Source: Mesorhizobium zhangyense
GTDB lineage: Bacteria; Pseudomonadota; Alphaproteobacteria; Rhizobiales; Rhizobiaceae
DNA: 64,000 nucleotides
Reading direction: 5' to 3'
NCBI RefSeq assembly: GCF_011045115.1
Contig: NZ_JAAKZG010000006.1
Span: 310,001 to 374,000, forward strand
Shown here: one piece after another, positions 33,540 through 42,017 of the stretch
Layout: every line of letters starts with the position of its first letter
Numbering within the stretch: position 1 is the stretch's first letter
Program-made: the position numbers and the translations under genes
The notes under the pieces: model-generated
Database searches by the model: none
What the model was told of the DNA's origin: nothing
The model's input: the letters and a program-made list of their open reading frames with translations, nothing else

Positions 33540-33809
33540 CCCGGCACGCTATGCGAAGAAAAATGACTTCGCAACAGAAGAGTGGCCTGTCGCCATGATT
33601 TTTTCGCGCCCCGAATAAATATCACGCAGCGCCAAGCCTGGATCGCAGGCGCAAAAATCCGTGCTGCATTGCAATAAATCAGCAGAAATTTGCGTTAAAA
33701 ATCAAGGTTTCGATTATTCCCTTCACCGATAGCCGGCTAGTCTTCCGATGCGCAGCGCGGCCAACCTCAACCCACAGTTCAGGGGCAATCGATTTCGCAC
33801 CGCACAATT

Positions 33810-33824
33810 TCTGAAACGTTACAG
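33810..33824. promoter_or_regulatory. LacI-type operator copy 2
   Basis: An exact copy of the 15-mer at 33525-33539 in the same orientation, 285 bp away and about 78 bp before the lacI-family gene. It suggests autoregulation and possibly loop formation between the two sites. Confidence 0.65.
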
Positions 33825-33901
33825 GTATTGCGGGAAACACTTGCAAGGTCCAATGTTAGAGTGCGATATGCGGTCACTCTGGGGAGCCGCAGGCAACGGC
33901 A

Positions 33902-34951
33902 ATGAATGACAGACCACAAACCGACGATCCGGCAGGCCCGGCCTCTTCCAGAACGGACGAGCGGCCGACGCTGAAGACGATCGCCTTCATGACCGGGCTC
34001 GGCGTCACCACGGTTTCGCGCGCCTTGAAGGATGCGCCGGAAATCGGCGTGGAGACGCGCAAGCGCGTCCAGCTCGTCGCCCGCCAGGTCGGCTACCGCC
34101 CGAACCGCGCCGGCGTCAGGCTGCGCACCGGCAAGACCAACGTCATCAGCCTGGTGCTCAACACCGAGGAGCAGGTTGGCGGCTTCGTCTCCGACATGAT
34201 CTACGGCATTTCCGAGCATCTGGCGCAGACGCCCTACCACTTCATCGTCACGCCCTATTCGCGCACCAACGATCCGCTGGAGCCGGTGCGCTACGTGCTC
34301 GAGACAGGCTCGGCCGACGGCATCATCATCTCACGCACCGAGCCCAACGATGCCCGCGTGCGCTACATGGTCGAGCACGGCTTTCCCTTCACCACCCATG
34401 GCCGCACCCATATGGGGATCGAGCATCCGTTCCACGACTTCGACAATCGCGCCTATGCCGTTCAGGCCGTGCGCAAGCTGAAGGCGCTGGGACGCAAGCG
34501 CATCACGCTGCTCGCTCCGACGCCCAACCTCAGCTATTACCGGCACATGCGCGAAGGCTTTCTGGCAGCTTTGGCCGAATGCGAGCTGGACGAGATTTCC
34601 TTCGGTACGGCCAATCTGGATCAGTCGATCGACGAAATCCGCGAGCACACCAGGGAACTGATGCGCCGGCGCACGCCGCCCGACGGCATCGTCAGCGGCA
34701 GCGGCGCGGCGACCTTCGCCCTGGTCGCCGGCACGGAAGATGCAGGGCTTGCGGTCGGCGCCGATGTCGACATCGTCTCGAAGCAGTCTTCGAAGCTGCT
34801 GCATCTGCTGCGGCCGAAGATCTACGTCGTCAACGAAGACGTCCGGCTCGCCGGCCGCGAACTGGCGCGCTCCGTCATCGGGGCGATCGACCGCAGGGCG
34901 GTGAGTTCATTGCAGAGCCTCAGCGTGCCGGAGGCCGTGGAAACCTGCTGA
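33902..34951 (+). CDS. LacI family transcriptional regulator
   Basis: A 349-residue repressor. After a 20-residue tail, the LacI helix-turn-helix and hinge read TLKTIAFMTGLGVTTVSRAL, then KDAPEIGVETRKRVQLVARQ, then VGYRPNRAGVRLRTGKT. A periplasmic-binding-protein-like effector domain spans about residues 80-340 and should bind a sugar. GGGGAGCC precedes the ATG. It is divergent from the sugar ABC operon, and identical operator-like 15-mers near both genes make it the evident local regulator. Confidence 0.92.
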   Translation: MNDRPQTDDPAGPASSRTDERPTLKTIAFMTGLGVTTVSRALKDAPEIGVETRKRVQLVARQVGYRPNRAGVRLRTGKTNVISLVLNTEEQVGGFVSDMIYGISEHLAQTPYHFIVTPYSRTNDPLEPVRYVLETGSADGIIISRTEPNDARVRYMVEHGFPFTTHGRTHMGIEHPFHDFDNRAYAVQAVRKLKALGRKRITLLAPTPNLSYYRHMREGFLAALAECELDEISFGTANLDQSIDEIREHTRELMRRRTPPDGIVSGSGAATFALVAGTEDAGLAVGADVDIVSKQSSKLLHLLRPKIYVVNEDVRLAGRELARSVIGAIDRRAVSSLQSLSVPEAVETC

Positions 34952-34967
34952 CGGCAAAGCTTCGAAT

Positions 34968-36560
34968 TCAAGCCGCCCTGTCGCGGACCTGATAATCCTT
35001 GATCGCGGCGAAGTGGATCGCCTTCCAGCGCTCGGCCTCGTAGTTCAGCGAGAATTCGTGCTGGGCGAGGAACACCGGGTCGCCGTCGAGGTCGCGGGCA
35101 ATGTCGCCGCGATGCGATTCGATGAAGCGCAGCAGGTCTTCCTTGTCATCGGCATCGATCCAGCGGCAGATCGAAAAACGCGCCATCTCGAAATCGACCG
35201 GCAGCGTATATTCCGCCGACAGACGTTCCTTCAGCACGTCGATCTGCAGCGCACCGACGACGCCGACAATGGCCGGCGAGCCGTCCTCCGGCTGAAACAG
35301 CTGGACGACGCCCTCCTCGGCCATCTGCTGCAGCGCCTCCTTCAGCTTCTTGGCTTTCATCGCATCGCCGAGGCGGACGCGGCGCAGGATTTCCGGTGCA
35401 AAATTCGGCACGCCCCGGAACAGAATATCCTCGCCCTCGGTCAGCGTGTCGCCGATGCGCAGCGTGCCGTGGTTGGGAATGCCGACCACGTCGCCGGCAT
35501 AGGCCTCGTCGGCGGTGATGCGCGAACGGGCGAAGAAGAACTGCGGCGCAGACAGGCTCATCTGCTTGCCCGTGCGCACCAGCTTGGCCTTCATGCCGCG
35601 CTGAAGCGTGCCGGAGCAGACGCGCACAAAGGCGATGCGGTCGCGGTGGTTCGGGTCCATGTTTGCCTGGATCTTGAAGACGAAGGAGGTCATCTTCTCC
35701 TCAGTCGCCTCGACCTTGCGCGTGTCTGCCTCCTGGGCGCGCGGCGCGGGACCGTAATCGCCCAGCGCCTCGATCAGGTCACGCACGCCGAAATTGCGAA
35801 GCGCCGAGCCGAAATAGACCGGCGTCAGGTGGCCCTCGCGGAACGCCTTGAGATCGAAGGGCCGGCAAGCCTCGCGCGCCAGTTCCAGTTCCTCGATGAA
35901 GGCCGGCCGGTCATTGTCGGGCAACAGGCCGGCGGCGCGGTTGGAATCCGGCCCGCTGACCGGCGTCCGTTCCTTCTCGTCGTCACCGCGGCGCACCGCA
36001 TTCTGGGCGAGATGGTAGGTGCCGGCAAAGGTCTTGCCCTGGCCGATCGGCCAGGTGATCGGCGCGGTGTCGAGCGCCAGCTTCTGCTCGATCTCGTCGA
36101 GGATCTCGTAGGTATCGCGGGCCTCGCGGTCCATCTTGTTGACGAAAGTGACGATCGGGATGTCGCGCATGCGGCAGACTTCGAAAAGCTTCAGCGTGCG
36201 CGGCTCGATGCCCTTGGCGGCGTCGATGACCATAACGGCCGAGTCGACCGCCGACAGCGTGCGATAGGTGTCGTCGGCAAAGTCCTCATGGCCGGGCGTG
36301 TCGAGCAGGTTGAAGACGTTGTCGCCATATTCGAAGGTCATCACAGAGGTGACGACTGAAATGCCGCGCTCGCGCTCGATCTTCATCCAGTCCGAACGGG
36401 TCTGGATGCGGTCCTTCTTGGCCTTGACCTCACCGGCAAGCTGAATGGCTCCGCCGAACAGCAGCAGCTTTTCGGTCAGCGTCGTCTTGCCGGCGTCCGG
36501 GTGCGCGATGATCGCGAATGTGCGGCGCCTGGCAACCGCCTTGGCTATGTCTTCAGCCAT
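34968..36560 (-). CDS. prfC: peptide chain release factor 3
   Basis: A 530-residue translational GTPase that recycles RF1 and RF2 after termination. G1 is FAIIAHPDAGKTTLTEKLL, G3 is LLDTPGHEDFADDTYRTL and G4 is FVNKMDREA. The RF3-specific domains follow (LRNFGVRDLIEALGDYGPAP, then GVPNFAPEILRRVRLGDAMK). Length is normal. It stands apart from the convergent lacI gene by 16 bp, and a small membrane-protein gene lies 74 bp upstream on the same strand. The frame is intact throughout. Confidence 0.96.
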   Translation of the reverse strand: MAEDIAKAVARRRTFAIIAHPDAGKTTLTEKLLLFGGAIQLAGEVKAKKDRIQTRSDWMKIERERGISVVTSVMTFEYGDNVFNLLDTPGHEDFADDTYRTLSAVDSAVMVIDAAKGIEPRTLKLFEVCRMRDIPIVTFVNKMDREARDTYEILDEIEQKLALDTAPITWPIGQGKTFAGTYHLAQNAVRRGDDEKERTPVSGPDSNRAAGLLPDNDRPAFIEELELAREACRPFDLKAFREGHLTPVYFGSALRNFGVRDLIEALGDYGPAPRAQEADTRKVEATEEKMTSFVFKIQANMDPNHRDRIAFVRVCSGTLQRGMKAKLVRTGKQMSLSAPQFFFARSRITADEAYAGDVVGIPNHGTLRIGDTLTEGEDILFRGVPNFAPEILRRVRLGDAMKAKKLKEALQQMAEEGVVQLFQPEDGSPAIVGVVGALQIDVLKERLSAEYTLPVDFEMARFSICRWIDADDKEDLLRFIESHRGDIARDLDGDPVFLAQHEFSLNYEAERWKAIHFAAIKDYQVRDRAA

Positions 36561-36634
36561 TTACGATGATCCTGTTGATGCGCGGGCTTCTAGCAGCACA
36601 TCGACAGGCTGTCGAATGCGAAATGGCGACGCAG

Positions 36635-37138
36635 CTAGGCCAGCTGCAGGCTGCCGAGCGGATGAAACCGCCTGACTGCGAGAAAGCCGGTTATAAGGAA
36701 GAACAGCAGCACGATGCCCTGCACGATCGCGAAGGGTGGCTCGGAGCCGGTGGGCGCCAGCGCATTGAGCGCCGGTACCTTCAGGAACGACTGCACGACC
36801 AGCACGAAGCAATTGAGGTAGAGCGAGATCACCGCCGTGACGACATAGATCCAGCGCCACGAGCCGGCGAGGTGATAGGCGTAGCGCGCCGCTATTGCCG
36901 CAATCAGCAAGATCATCGACAGGATCCCGAAAGCGATAGCCGGCGTGAACCCGTTGAACGGAAAGAGAAAACCGGTGACGCTGGTCAGCACCGTTGTGAG
37001 CAGAAAGATAGACGTCCAGCTGTCCATGCGCTGGGACTTCAGAAGCCCGTAGAGAACGACCAGTCCTGTTACGATACCAATCAGGCTGATTATGACATGA
37101 AGAAGAGTGAATGTGGAAAGCGACATACCGAGCAGCAT
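36635..37138 (-). CDS. small integral membrane protein of unknown function
   Basis: A 167-residue protein with four or five hydrophobic helices: about residues 5-30 (TFTLLHVIISLIGIVTGLVV), 42-62, 66-86, 92-118 and 133-155. The loops are short, with no enzymatic motif. The ATG at 37138 has GAGGGAA at good spacing. I recognise the general type (uncharacterised rhizobial inner-membrane proteins of this length) but no function. It lies upstream of prfC on the same strand and could be co-transcribed with it. Confidence 0.7.
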   Translation of the reverse strand: MLLGMSLSTFTLLHVIISLIGIVTGLVVLYGLLKSQRMDSWTSIFLLTTVLTSVTGFLFPFNGFTPAIAFGILSMILLIAAIAARYAYHLAGSWRWIYVVTAVISLYLNCFVLVVQSFLKVPALNALAPTGSEPPFAIVQGIVLLFFLITGFLAVRRFHPLGSLQLA

Positions 37139-37307
37139 AGCTTTGTTCCCTCAAACAAACTTCCCCTACGGAACTACGGTGCCGTGAGTTTGTAAAGACC
37201 TCCATTAAGTAAAGAACCGCGGCCAACCAGAGAGAGCGTCTGGCCCTTTGCCATCGACGGCGAATCTGAAATCACTGCGCGATGTTCGAACTTGAGGCCT
37301 AACCGCG

Positions 37308-38294
37308 ATGAAAGTTCTGGTGACGGGAAGTGCAGGCCATCTCGGCGAGGCGCTGGTGCGCAGCCTGCACGAGCAGGAGCACGAGGCCATCGGGCTCGAC
37401 GTTCTGGCTTCACCCTCCACCAACGATGTCGGTTCAATCACCGACCGCAACTTCGTTCGGCGCCACATGTACGGCGTGCAGGCGGTGCTCCATGCTGCTA
37501 CGCTGCACAAGCCGCATGTCGCCACTCACAGCCGGCAGGATTTCGTCGACACCAATATCAGCGGCACGCTGAACCTGCTGGAAGAGGCTGCCACTGCAGG
37601 CGTGAGCGCCTTCGTCTATACCAGCACGACCAGCGTCTTCGGCGACGCTCTGGTGCCGCCGGCAGGTGCTCCCGCCGCCTGGATCACCGAAGACATTATG
37701 CCCGTTCCCAAAAACATATACGGCGTGACCAAGGCAGCGGCGGAGGATCTGTGCCAGCTCTTTTCGCGGAACCAGAAGCTGCCGGCAATCGTGCTGCGCA
37801 CCTCGCGCTTCTTTCCCGAGGAGGACGATGACAGCGATGTGCGCGAAGCCTATCCAGATGACGCCAATGTCAAGGTCAACGAGTTCCTGAACCGGCGCGT
37901 CGACATCAGCGATATCGTCGATGCGCATCTGCTCGCCATCGAGCGCGCGCCGGCGATCGGCTTCGGCAAATACATCATCAGCGCAACCACGCCCTTCCTG
38001 CCAAAAGACCTGGCCGAACTGCGCACCGACGCGCCGAGCGTCGTGCGGCGGCGAGTGCCGGGCTACGAGGCCGAATACCGGCGGCTGGGCTGGACGATGT
38101 TTCCGAGCATCGGTCGCGTCTACGTCAACGAACGCGCGCGGCGCGACCTCGGCTGGCAGCCACGCTACGATTTCGCCTCGATCCTCGATCGCCTCAAGGC
38201 CGGGCACGATCCGCGCAGCCCGCTGGCACAGGCCATCGGCTCGAAAGGTTATCACGACGAGGTTTTTGCCGACGGCCCCTACCCGGTGAATTAG
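37308..38294 (+). CDS. NAD-dependent epimerase/dehydratase family protein
   Basis: A 328-residue extended SDR. The N-terminal NAD motif is VLVTGSAGHLGEALVRSLHE. An aspartate-ending strand (IGLDV) and the catalytic YGVTKAAAEDLC motif, with a preceding serine/threonine in FVYTSTTSVFG, are present. The C-terminal substrate domain includes RTSRFFPEEDDD and WQPRYDFASILDRL. Members are nucleotide-sugar or sugar epimerases and dehydrogenases; the substrate is unknown. GAGG precedes the ATG. Its stop overlaps the stop of the convergent amidotransferase gene by four bases. Confidence 0.87.
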   Translation: MKVLVTGSAGHLGEALVRSLHEQEHEAIGLDVLASPSTNDVGSITDRNFVRRHMYGVQAVLHAATLHKPHVATHSRQDFVDTNISGTLNLLEEAATAGVSAFVYTSTTSVFGDALVPPAGAPAAWITEDIMPVPKNIYGVTKAAAEDLCQLFSRNQKLPAIVLRTSRFFPEEDDDSDVREAYPDDANVKVNEFLNRRVDISDIVDAHLLAIERAPAIGFGKYIISATTPFLPKDLAELRTDAPSVVRRRVPGYEAEYRRLGWTMFPSIGRVYVNERARRDLGWQPRYDFASILDRLKAGHDPRSPLAQAIGSKGYHDEVFADGPYPVN

Positions 38295-39109
38295 GCCGGG
38301 ATACGCTGGCGAGGTGCTGAGGCCACTGCCGGTGCTTCCGGCTCAAACGGCCGAATCGTCATCGCGTCCGTCGTCATCGTGACGAAACTCGACGGCGGGA
38401 TCGGCTGCCAGTTCGGGCCTTCGCGGTCGAAGGGTTCCGAGACGAGGCAGCGCCCACCGGAACCGCGAAAAGACCCAGCATAGAGCGTCGGCGCATGGGC
38501 GTCGGTGGAATAGCGGATCGCATAAAGCGTCTCGCCGTCGGAAAAGGCGGCGGTCAACTTCAGCGCCGGTTCCAGCCCGGCACGGCGGCAGGCTTCAAGT
38601 ACCCGCACGGTCGCTCGCTCCGACGCGCCTTGCGGGTCTTCGGCCAACCCCTCCTGAAGCATCATCAGGAAAAACAATTCGGAATCGGTCGTGCCTTCGC
38701 GTTGGTCGTAGAGCGCGTCGCTGATCGAATTTTCGAGGCCGCGGCGCACCCGCTCGAAGCCGCCAATCTGGCCGTTATGCATGAAGGACCAGCGGCCCGA
38801 CACGAAGGGGTGGCAGTTCATGCGGCTGGTGGCGCCGCCGGTGGCGGCGCGGACATGGGCGAGGAACAAGCCGGACCTGATCTGCCTGCACAGGCTTTTC
38901 AGGTTCGGGTCGGACCATGCCGGAAGGATGTCGCGGTAAAGGCCGGGTTCAGGCCGCGCGCCATACCAGGCAACGCCAAAACCGTCGCCATTGGTCGGCG
39001 ACTTGGCTTCGAGCGCATGATGACTCTGGGCGATCAGCGAATGGCAGGGCGCGGCGACGATGTCTTCGAGAAAGACTTCCGGTCCGAGATAGGCCGCCCA
39101 TCGGCACAT
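38291..39109 (-). CDS. class II glutamine amidotransferase
   Basis: A 272-residue Ntn-type glutaminase of the YafJ/EgtC/DUG3 group. The catalytic cysteine is the second residue (MCRWAAYLG). The family stretches SPTNGDGFGVAWYG, LAHVRAATGG and NCHPFVSGRWSFMHNGQIGG form the glutamine pocket. It has no synthase domain, so it either hydrolyses a gamma-glutamyl compound or works with a partner. No ergothioneine or glutathione genes are nearby. A REP-like repeat lies just upstream of its start (39129-39172). Confidence 0.9.
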   Translation of the reverse strand: MCRWAAYLGPEVFLEDIVAAPCHSLIAQSHHALEAKSPTNGDGFGVAWYGARPEPGLYRDILPAWSDPNLKSLCRQIRSGLFLAHVRAATGGATSRMNCHPFVSGRWSFMHNGQIGGFERVRRGLENSISDALYDQREGTTDSELFFLMMLQEGLAEDPQGASERATVRVLEACRRAGLEPALKLTAAFSDGETLYAIRYSTDAHAPTLYAGSFRGSGGRCLVSEPFDREGPNWQPIPPSSFVTMTTDAMTIRPFEPEAPAVASAPRQRIPA

Positions 39110-39128
39110 CGATTTACTTGCCCCTCAA

Positions 39129-39172
39129 GCATAGCCCCGAAAAGTTCCAGACTTTTCGGATGAAGGTCATGC
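39129..39172. repeat. REP-like palindrome, diverged copy
   Basis: GCATAGCCCCGAAAAG and CTTTTCGGATGAAGGTCATGC form an imperfect inverted repeat. It resembles the copies at 43394-43442 and 44297-44350 and matches the common rhizobial repeat with CATGATC ends and CCGAAAAG arms. Confidence 0.6.
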
Positions 39173-39385
39173 GTTCTTCGCGCGATTATGCGTCCGCTCG
39201 TAGAGCTGGCGAATGATTCCGCTCGCCGTAGATTCGAACAGGAAGGGTAACAAAGCGTGAATGAGGGCTGCGAAGGCGGCCAGGAACAGTTTTCCCGAAA
39301 ACTTGCCGGCAAAGGCCATGTGCTCGAGATAGCTCTCATCGACGGAGGCCGGGTGATCAGTGAAAATCCTTGCGACGCGGTTCAT
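39167..39385 (-). CDS. DUF6356 family small protein
   Basis: A 72-residue protein beginning MNRVARIFTDHPASVDESYL, then EHMAFAGKFSGKLFLAAFAA with a single hydrophobic helix (about residues 32-52). This pattern (FTDHPASVxESYxEHM) is the signature of DUF6356, a widespread uncharacterised alphaproteobacterial family probably tethered to the inner membrane. The start ATG at 39385 fits the family. It is divergent from the Lrp gene, and its 3' end overlaps the end of the REP-like element. Confidence 0.78.
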   Translation of the reverse strand: MNRVARIFTDHPASVDESYLEHMAFAGKFSGKLFLAAFAALIHALLPFLFESTASGIIRQLYERTHNRAKNA

Positions 39386-39473
39386 GTCTGTCTCCCATTT
39401 TTGACCGTGACGTGAAGATTAACCCGCCCAATATGGCGATTCGTCCCAATTCGTCCTTGCCTGAGAGATAATT

Positions 39474-39491
39474 TTGGGACATTCATCCCAA
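39474..39491. promoter_or_regulatory. inverted repeat abutting the Lrp-family start
   Basis: TTGGGA (39474-39479) and TCCCAA (39486-39491) form an inverted repeat whose second arm ends immediately before the ATG at 39492. A further TCCCAA lies at 39444-39449. The arrangement suggests autorepression by the Lrp-type protein itself. The ribosome binding site would overlap the repeat. Confidence 0.45.
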
Positions 39492-39962
39492 ATGAGCGAT
39501 AAAATAGATACGATTGATCGAAGATTGCTAGCCGAACTGCAGCGTGACGGCACGCTTTCGGTCGATCAGTTGTCCGAACGCGTCGCCCTTTCGCGCAATG
39601 CCTGCTGGCGGCGGGTCAAGCGGCTGGAGGACGACGGCTTCATCACCGGGCGCGTGGCGCTGGTCGACGCCGAAAAGCTCGGGCTCGGCCTCTCGGTCTT
39701 CATCATCGTGCGCACCTCGAATCACGATCCCGAATGGCTGGTGAAGTTTCGCAGTGCGGTCACCGCATTCCCGGAAATCACCGGCGTCTACCGCATGTCG
39801 GGCGACCTCGATTATGTGTTGCGCGCCCGTGTCTCGGACGTGAAAGCCTATGACCGCCTCTATCAGCGTCTGATCGCCCGGGTGCCGCTGTCCGATGTCT
39901 CCGCCTCCTTCGTCATGGAAGAGATCAAGGAAACGACGGTCGTTCCTGTCGAAATCCGTTGA
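39492..39962 (+). CDS. Lrp/AsnC family transcriptional regulator
   Basis: A 156-residue regulator. The N-terminal helix-turn-helix (DTIDRRLLAELQRDGTLSVD, then SRNACWRRVKRLEDDGFITG) is followed by the RAM/ActD ligand-binding domain (FIIVRTSNHDPEWLVKF, then YRMSGDLDYVLRARVSD). Lrp proteins respond to amino acids as octamers. The ATG at 39492 is directly preceded by the TTGGGA/TCCCAA repeat. A target gene is not evident beyond itself and the divergent DUF6356 gene. Confidence 0.93.
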   Translation: MSDKIDTIDRRLLAELQRDGTLSVDQLSERVALSRNACWRRVKRLEDDGFITGRVALVDAEKLGLGLSVFIIVRTSNHDPEWLVKFRSAVTAFPEITGVYRMSGDLDYVLRARVSDVKAYDRLYQRLIARVPLSDVSASFVMEEIKETTVVPVEIR

Positions 39963-40016
39963 ATGAGACCACGTCGATAATTGACGAAACGCTCAAGCCG
40001 GACGATAGATCGCGCC

Positions 40017-40490
40017 ATGAAAACGGCTCCTCAAAATTCTCCCATCGTCGGCGTCGTCCGGCTTCCCCACAGCAACGGCCTCGACCTGCCGGCCTATGAG
40101 ACGGCAGGTGCTGCCGGCATGGATTTGCGCGCGGCGGTGCCTGAAGACCGGCCGCTGCTGATCCTGCCCGGAAAGCGGGCGCTGGTGCCAACCGGGCTGA
40201 TCCTCGAAATCCCGGAAGGTTTCGAAGGGCAGATACGTCCGCGCTCCGGCCTTGCCTTCAAGCACGGCATCACCTGCCTCAACACGCCCGGCACGATCGA
40301 CAGCGACTATCGCGGCGAGGTCAAGGTGCTGCTGGTCAATCTCGGCGACGAGGACTTTGTCGTGACCCGCGCCATGCGTATCGCGCAGATCGTCTTTGCG
40401 CCGGTGACGCGGGCCGCGATCGAGGAACGCAGCCTTGCCGGTTCGACCGAGCGCGGCGCGGGTGGCTTTGGCTCGACAGGCAGCGCGTGA
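40017..40490 (+). CDS. dut: deoxyuridine 5'-triphosphate nucleotidohydrolase
   Basis: A 157-residue trimeric dUTPase that hydrolyses dUTP to dUMP and keeps uracil out of DNA. All five motifs are visible: [44 protein letters not shown] and the C-terminal P-loop-like [12 protein letters not shown] use the ATG at 40017; a TTG at 39981 would add twelve residues. The stop overlaps the GTG start of the following HAD gene by four bases. Confidence 0.95.
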   Translation: MKTAPQNSPIVGVVRLPHSNGLDLPAYETAGAAGMDLRAAVPEDRPLLILPGKRALVPTGLILEIPEGFEGQIRPRSGLAFKHGITCLNTPGTIDSDYRGEVKVLLVNLGDEDFVVTRAMRIAQIVFAPVTRAAIEERSLAGSTERGAGGFGSTGSA

Positions 40491-41137
40491 CGACGCCAAA
40501 GCTCGTCATCTTCGATTGCGACGGCATTCTGGTCGACACCGAGCGGCCGGCCAACGAGTTCATGGCTTCCGTGCTCACGCAACGGGGCTTTCCGGTCACC
40601 TATGAGGAGTGCCGGCGGCGTTTCGTCGGCCGCTCGCTCGTCTCGGTCCAGCAGGAGATCGAGGCGACAGGTATTACGATCGGCAATTTCGTCGATGACA
40701 TCTATGCCGAACTGCCGCGCATTCTAGACGGCGTGCAGGCCATTCCCCATGTCGAGACTTTCATCCAGACTGTTGAAGCAGCAGGCATTCCCTTCTGCGT
40801 GGCCTCCTCCGGCAAGCCGGAAAAGATGCAGATGACGCTCGGCGGCACCGGGCTTCTGCCATATTTCGAGCATGCCATGTTCAGCGCAACGATGGTCGAG
40901 CGCGGCAAACCTTTCCCCGACCTGTTCCTTCATGCGGCCAAACAGATGGGCTTTGCGCCTGCTGATTGCATCGTCATCGAGGATACCGTCGCCGGCGTCA
41001 CGGCGGGAGTCTCGGCTGGCATGCGCGTCTTTGCCTATCATGGCGACCCGCATTCCGACCGTGACGGAATGGCGGCTGCCGGCGGCATCCTGTTCGACGA
41101 CATGCGCGCGCTGTCAGGATTGATTCCGATCGCCTGA
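40487..41137 (+). CDS. HAD family phosphatase (beta-phosphoglucomutase-like)
   Basis: A 216-residue HAD hydrolase. Motif I is [18 protein letters not shown] (nucleophile and acid aspartates), motif [12 protein letters not shown], motif III lysine in [17 protein letters not shown] and motif [19 protein letters not shown]. The helical cap at about residues 18-85 makes it subclass I. The start is GTG, overlapping dut. Related proteins dephosphorylate sugar phosphates or riboflavin precursors; coupling to dut hints at nucleotide housekeeping but does not prove it. Confidence 0.9.
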   Translation: MTTPKLVIFDCDGILVDTERPANEFMASVLTQRGFPVTYEECRRRFVGRSLVSVQQEIEATGITIGNFVDDIYAELPRILDGVQAIPHVETFIQTVEAAGIPFCVASSGKPEKMQMTLGGTGLLPYFEHAMFSATMVERGKPFPDLFLHAAKQMGFAPADCIVIEDTVAGVTAGVSAGMRVFAYHGDPHSDRDGMAAAGGILFDDMRALSGLIPIA

Positions 41138-41207
41138 ATCGGATTTGCGGTGCCACAATCTCCAGCGTAGACTTGGCTTCAATTCACCCTGATCGAGGTC
41201 ATCTGCA

Positions 41208-42017
41208 ATGGACAAGGGCGCGGTTTTTCGCAAGCTCCATGAGGCGCCGGGCGCCTTCGTCATCCCCAACCCGTGGGATATCGGCACGGCCAAGCTGCTG
41301 GCGGCCTCAGGCTTCAAGGCGCTGGCGACGACCAGCGCCGGTTTTGCCTTTTCGCGCGGCCTGCCCGATGGCGGCGTGCCCTTCGACGTCATGATCGCCC
41401 ACTGCAAGGAACTGACCGGCGCAACCGACCTGCCGGTTTCGGCCGACCTGGAAAAGGGCAAGGGCGACAGCCCAGAAAGTGCTGCCGAAACCATCTTCGC
41501 CGCCGAAGCGGCAGGCCTTGCCGGCTGCTCGATCGAGGATTTTTCGGGCGATCCGGCCAAGCCGGTGTACGAGTTCTCGCATGCGGTCGAGCGCGTGACG
41601 GCAGCCGTCGAGGCGGCGCGCGCGCTGCGGCACGATTTCGTCTTCACCGCGCGGGCAGAAAATTTCCTGCGCGACAACCCCGATCTCGACGACACCATCG
41701 CGCGGCTGCAAGCCTTCGAGCGGGCAGGTGCCGACGTTCTCTACGCGCCGGGCCTCACCGACATCGAGACGGTCCGCAAGATCTGCTCGGCAGTGTCCAA
41801 GCCGGTCAATGTGCTGGTCGTTCCGGGCTTCACCGTGGACGGGCTTGCCCAGGCCGGCGCGAAACGCATCTCGCTCGGCTCGAAGCTGACGACCTATGCC
41901 TTCGGCATGCTGCAGAAGGCATCGCGTGAAATGCTGGACAAGGGCACTTTCGAATTCTCGCGGGACGGCATGGCCTTCGGCGCATTGCAGACCATGTTCT
42001 CGACCGCCGACGCATGA
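41208..42017 (+). CDS. isocitrate lyase / PEP mutase family protein
   Basis: A 269-residue alpha/beta barrel. The family start FVIPNPWDIGTAKLLAASGF, the metal region VSADLEKGKGDSPESAAETI and the strand GCSIEDFSGDPAKPVYEF are clear, followed by FTARAENFL. It lacks the KKCGH motif of true isocitrate lyase, so an oxaloacetate-decarboxylase-like or other C-C or P-C bond reaction is more likely. Its stop overlaps the start of the hydroxyproline dehydratase gene (ATGA), and the two are surely co-transcribed. A metabolic link is not known to me. Confidence 0.85.
   Translation: MDKGAVFRKLHEAPGAFVIPNPWDIGTAKLLAASGFKALATTSAGFAFSRGLPDGGVPFDVMIAHCKELTGATDLPVSADLEKGKGDSPESAAETIFAAEAAGLAGCSIEDFSGDPAKPVYEFSHAVERVTAAVEAARALRHDFVFTARAENFLRDNPDLDDTIARLQAFERAGADVLYAPGLTDIETVRKICSAVSKPVNVLVVPGFTVDGLAQAGAKRISLGSKLTTYAFGMLQKASREMLDKGTFEFSRDGMAFGALQTMFSTADA

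Larger units (their letters stand above)
33507..33901. promoter_or_regulatory. divergent control region of the second sugar operon and its LacI regulator
   Basis: This 395-bp gap holds two identical 15-bp LacI-type operators, one near each gene. The AT-rich middle (33600-33720) could carry the divergent promoters. I see no additional gene. Confidence 0.6.
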
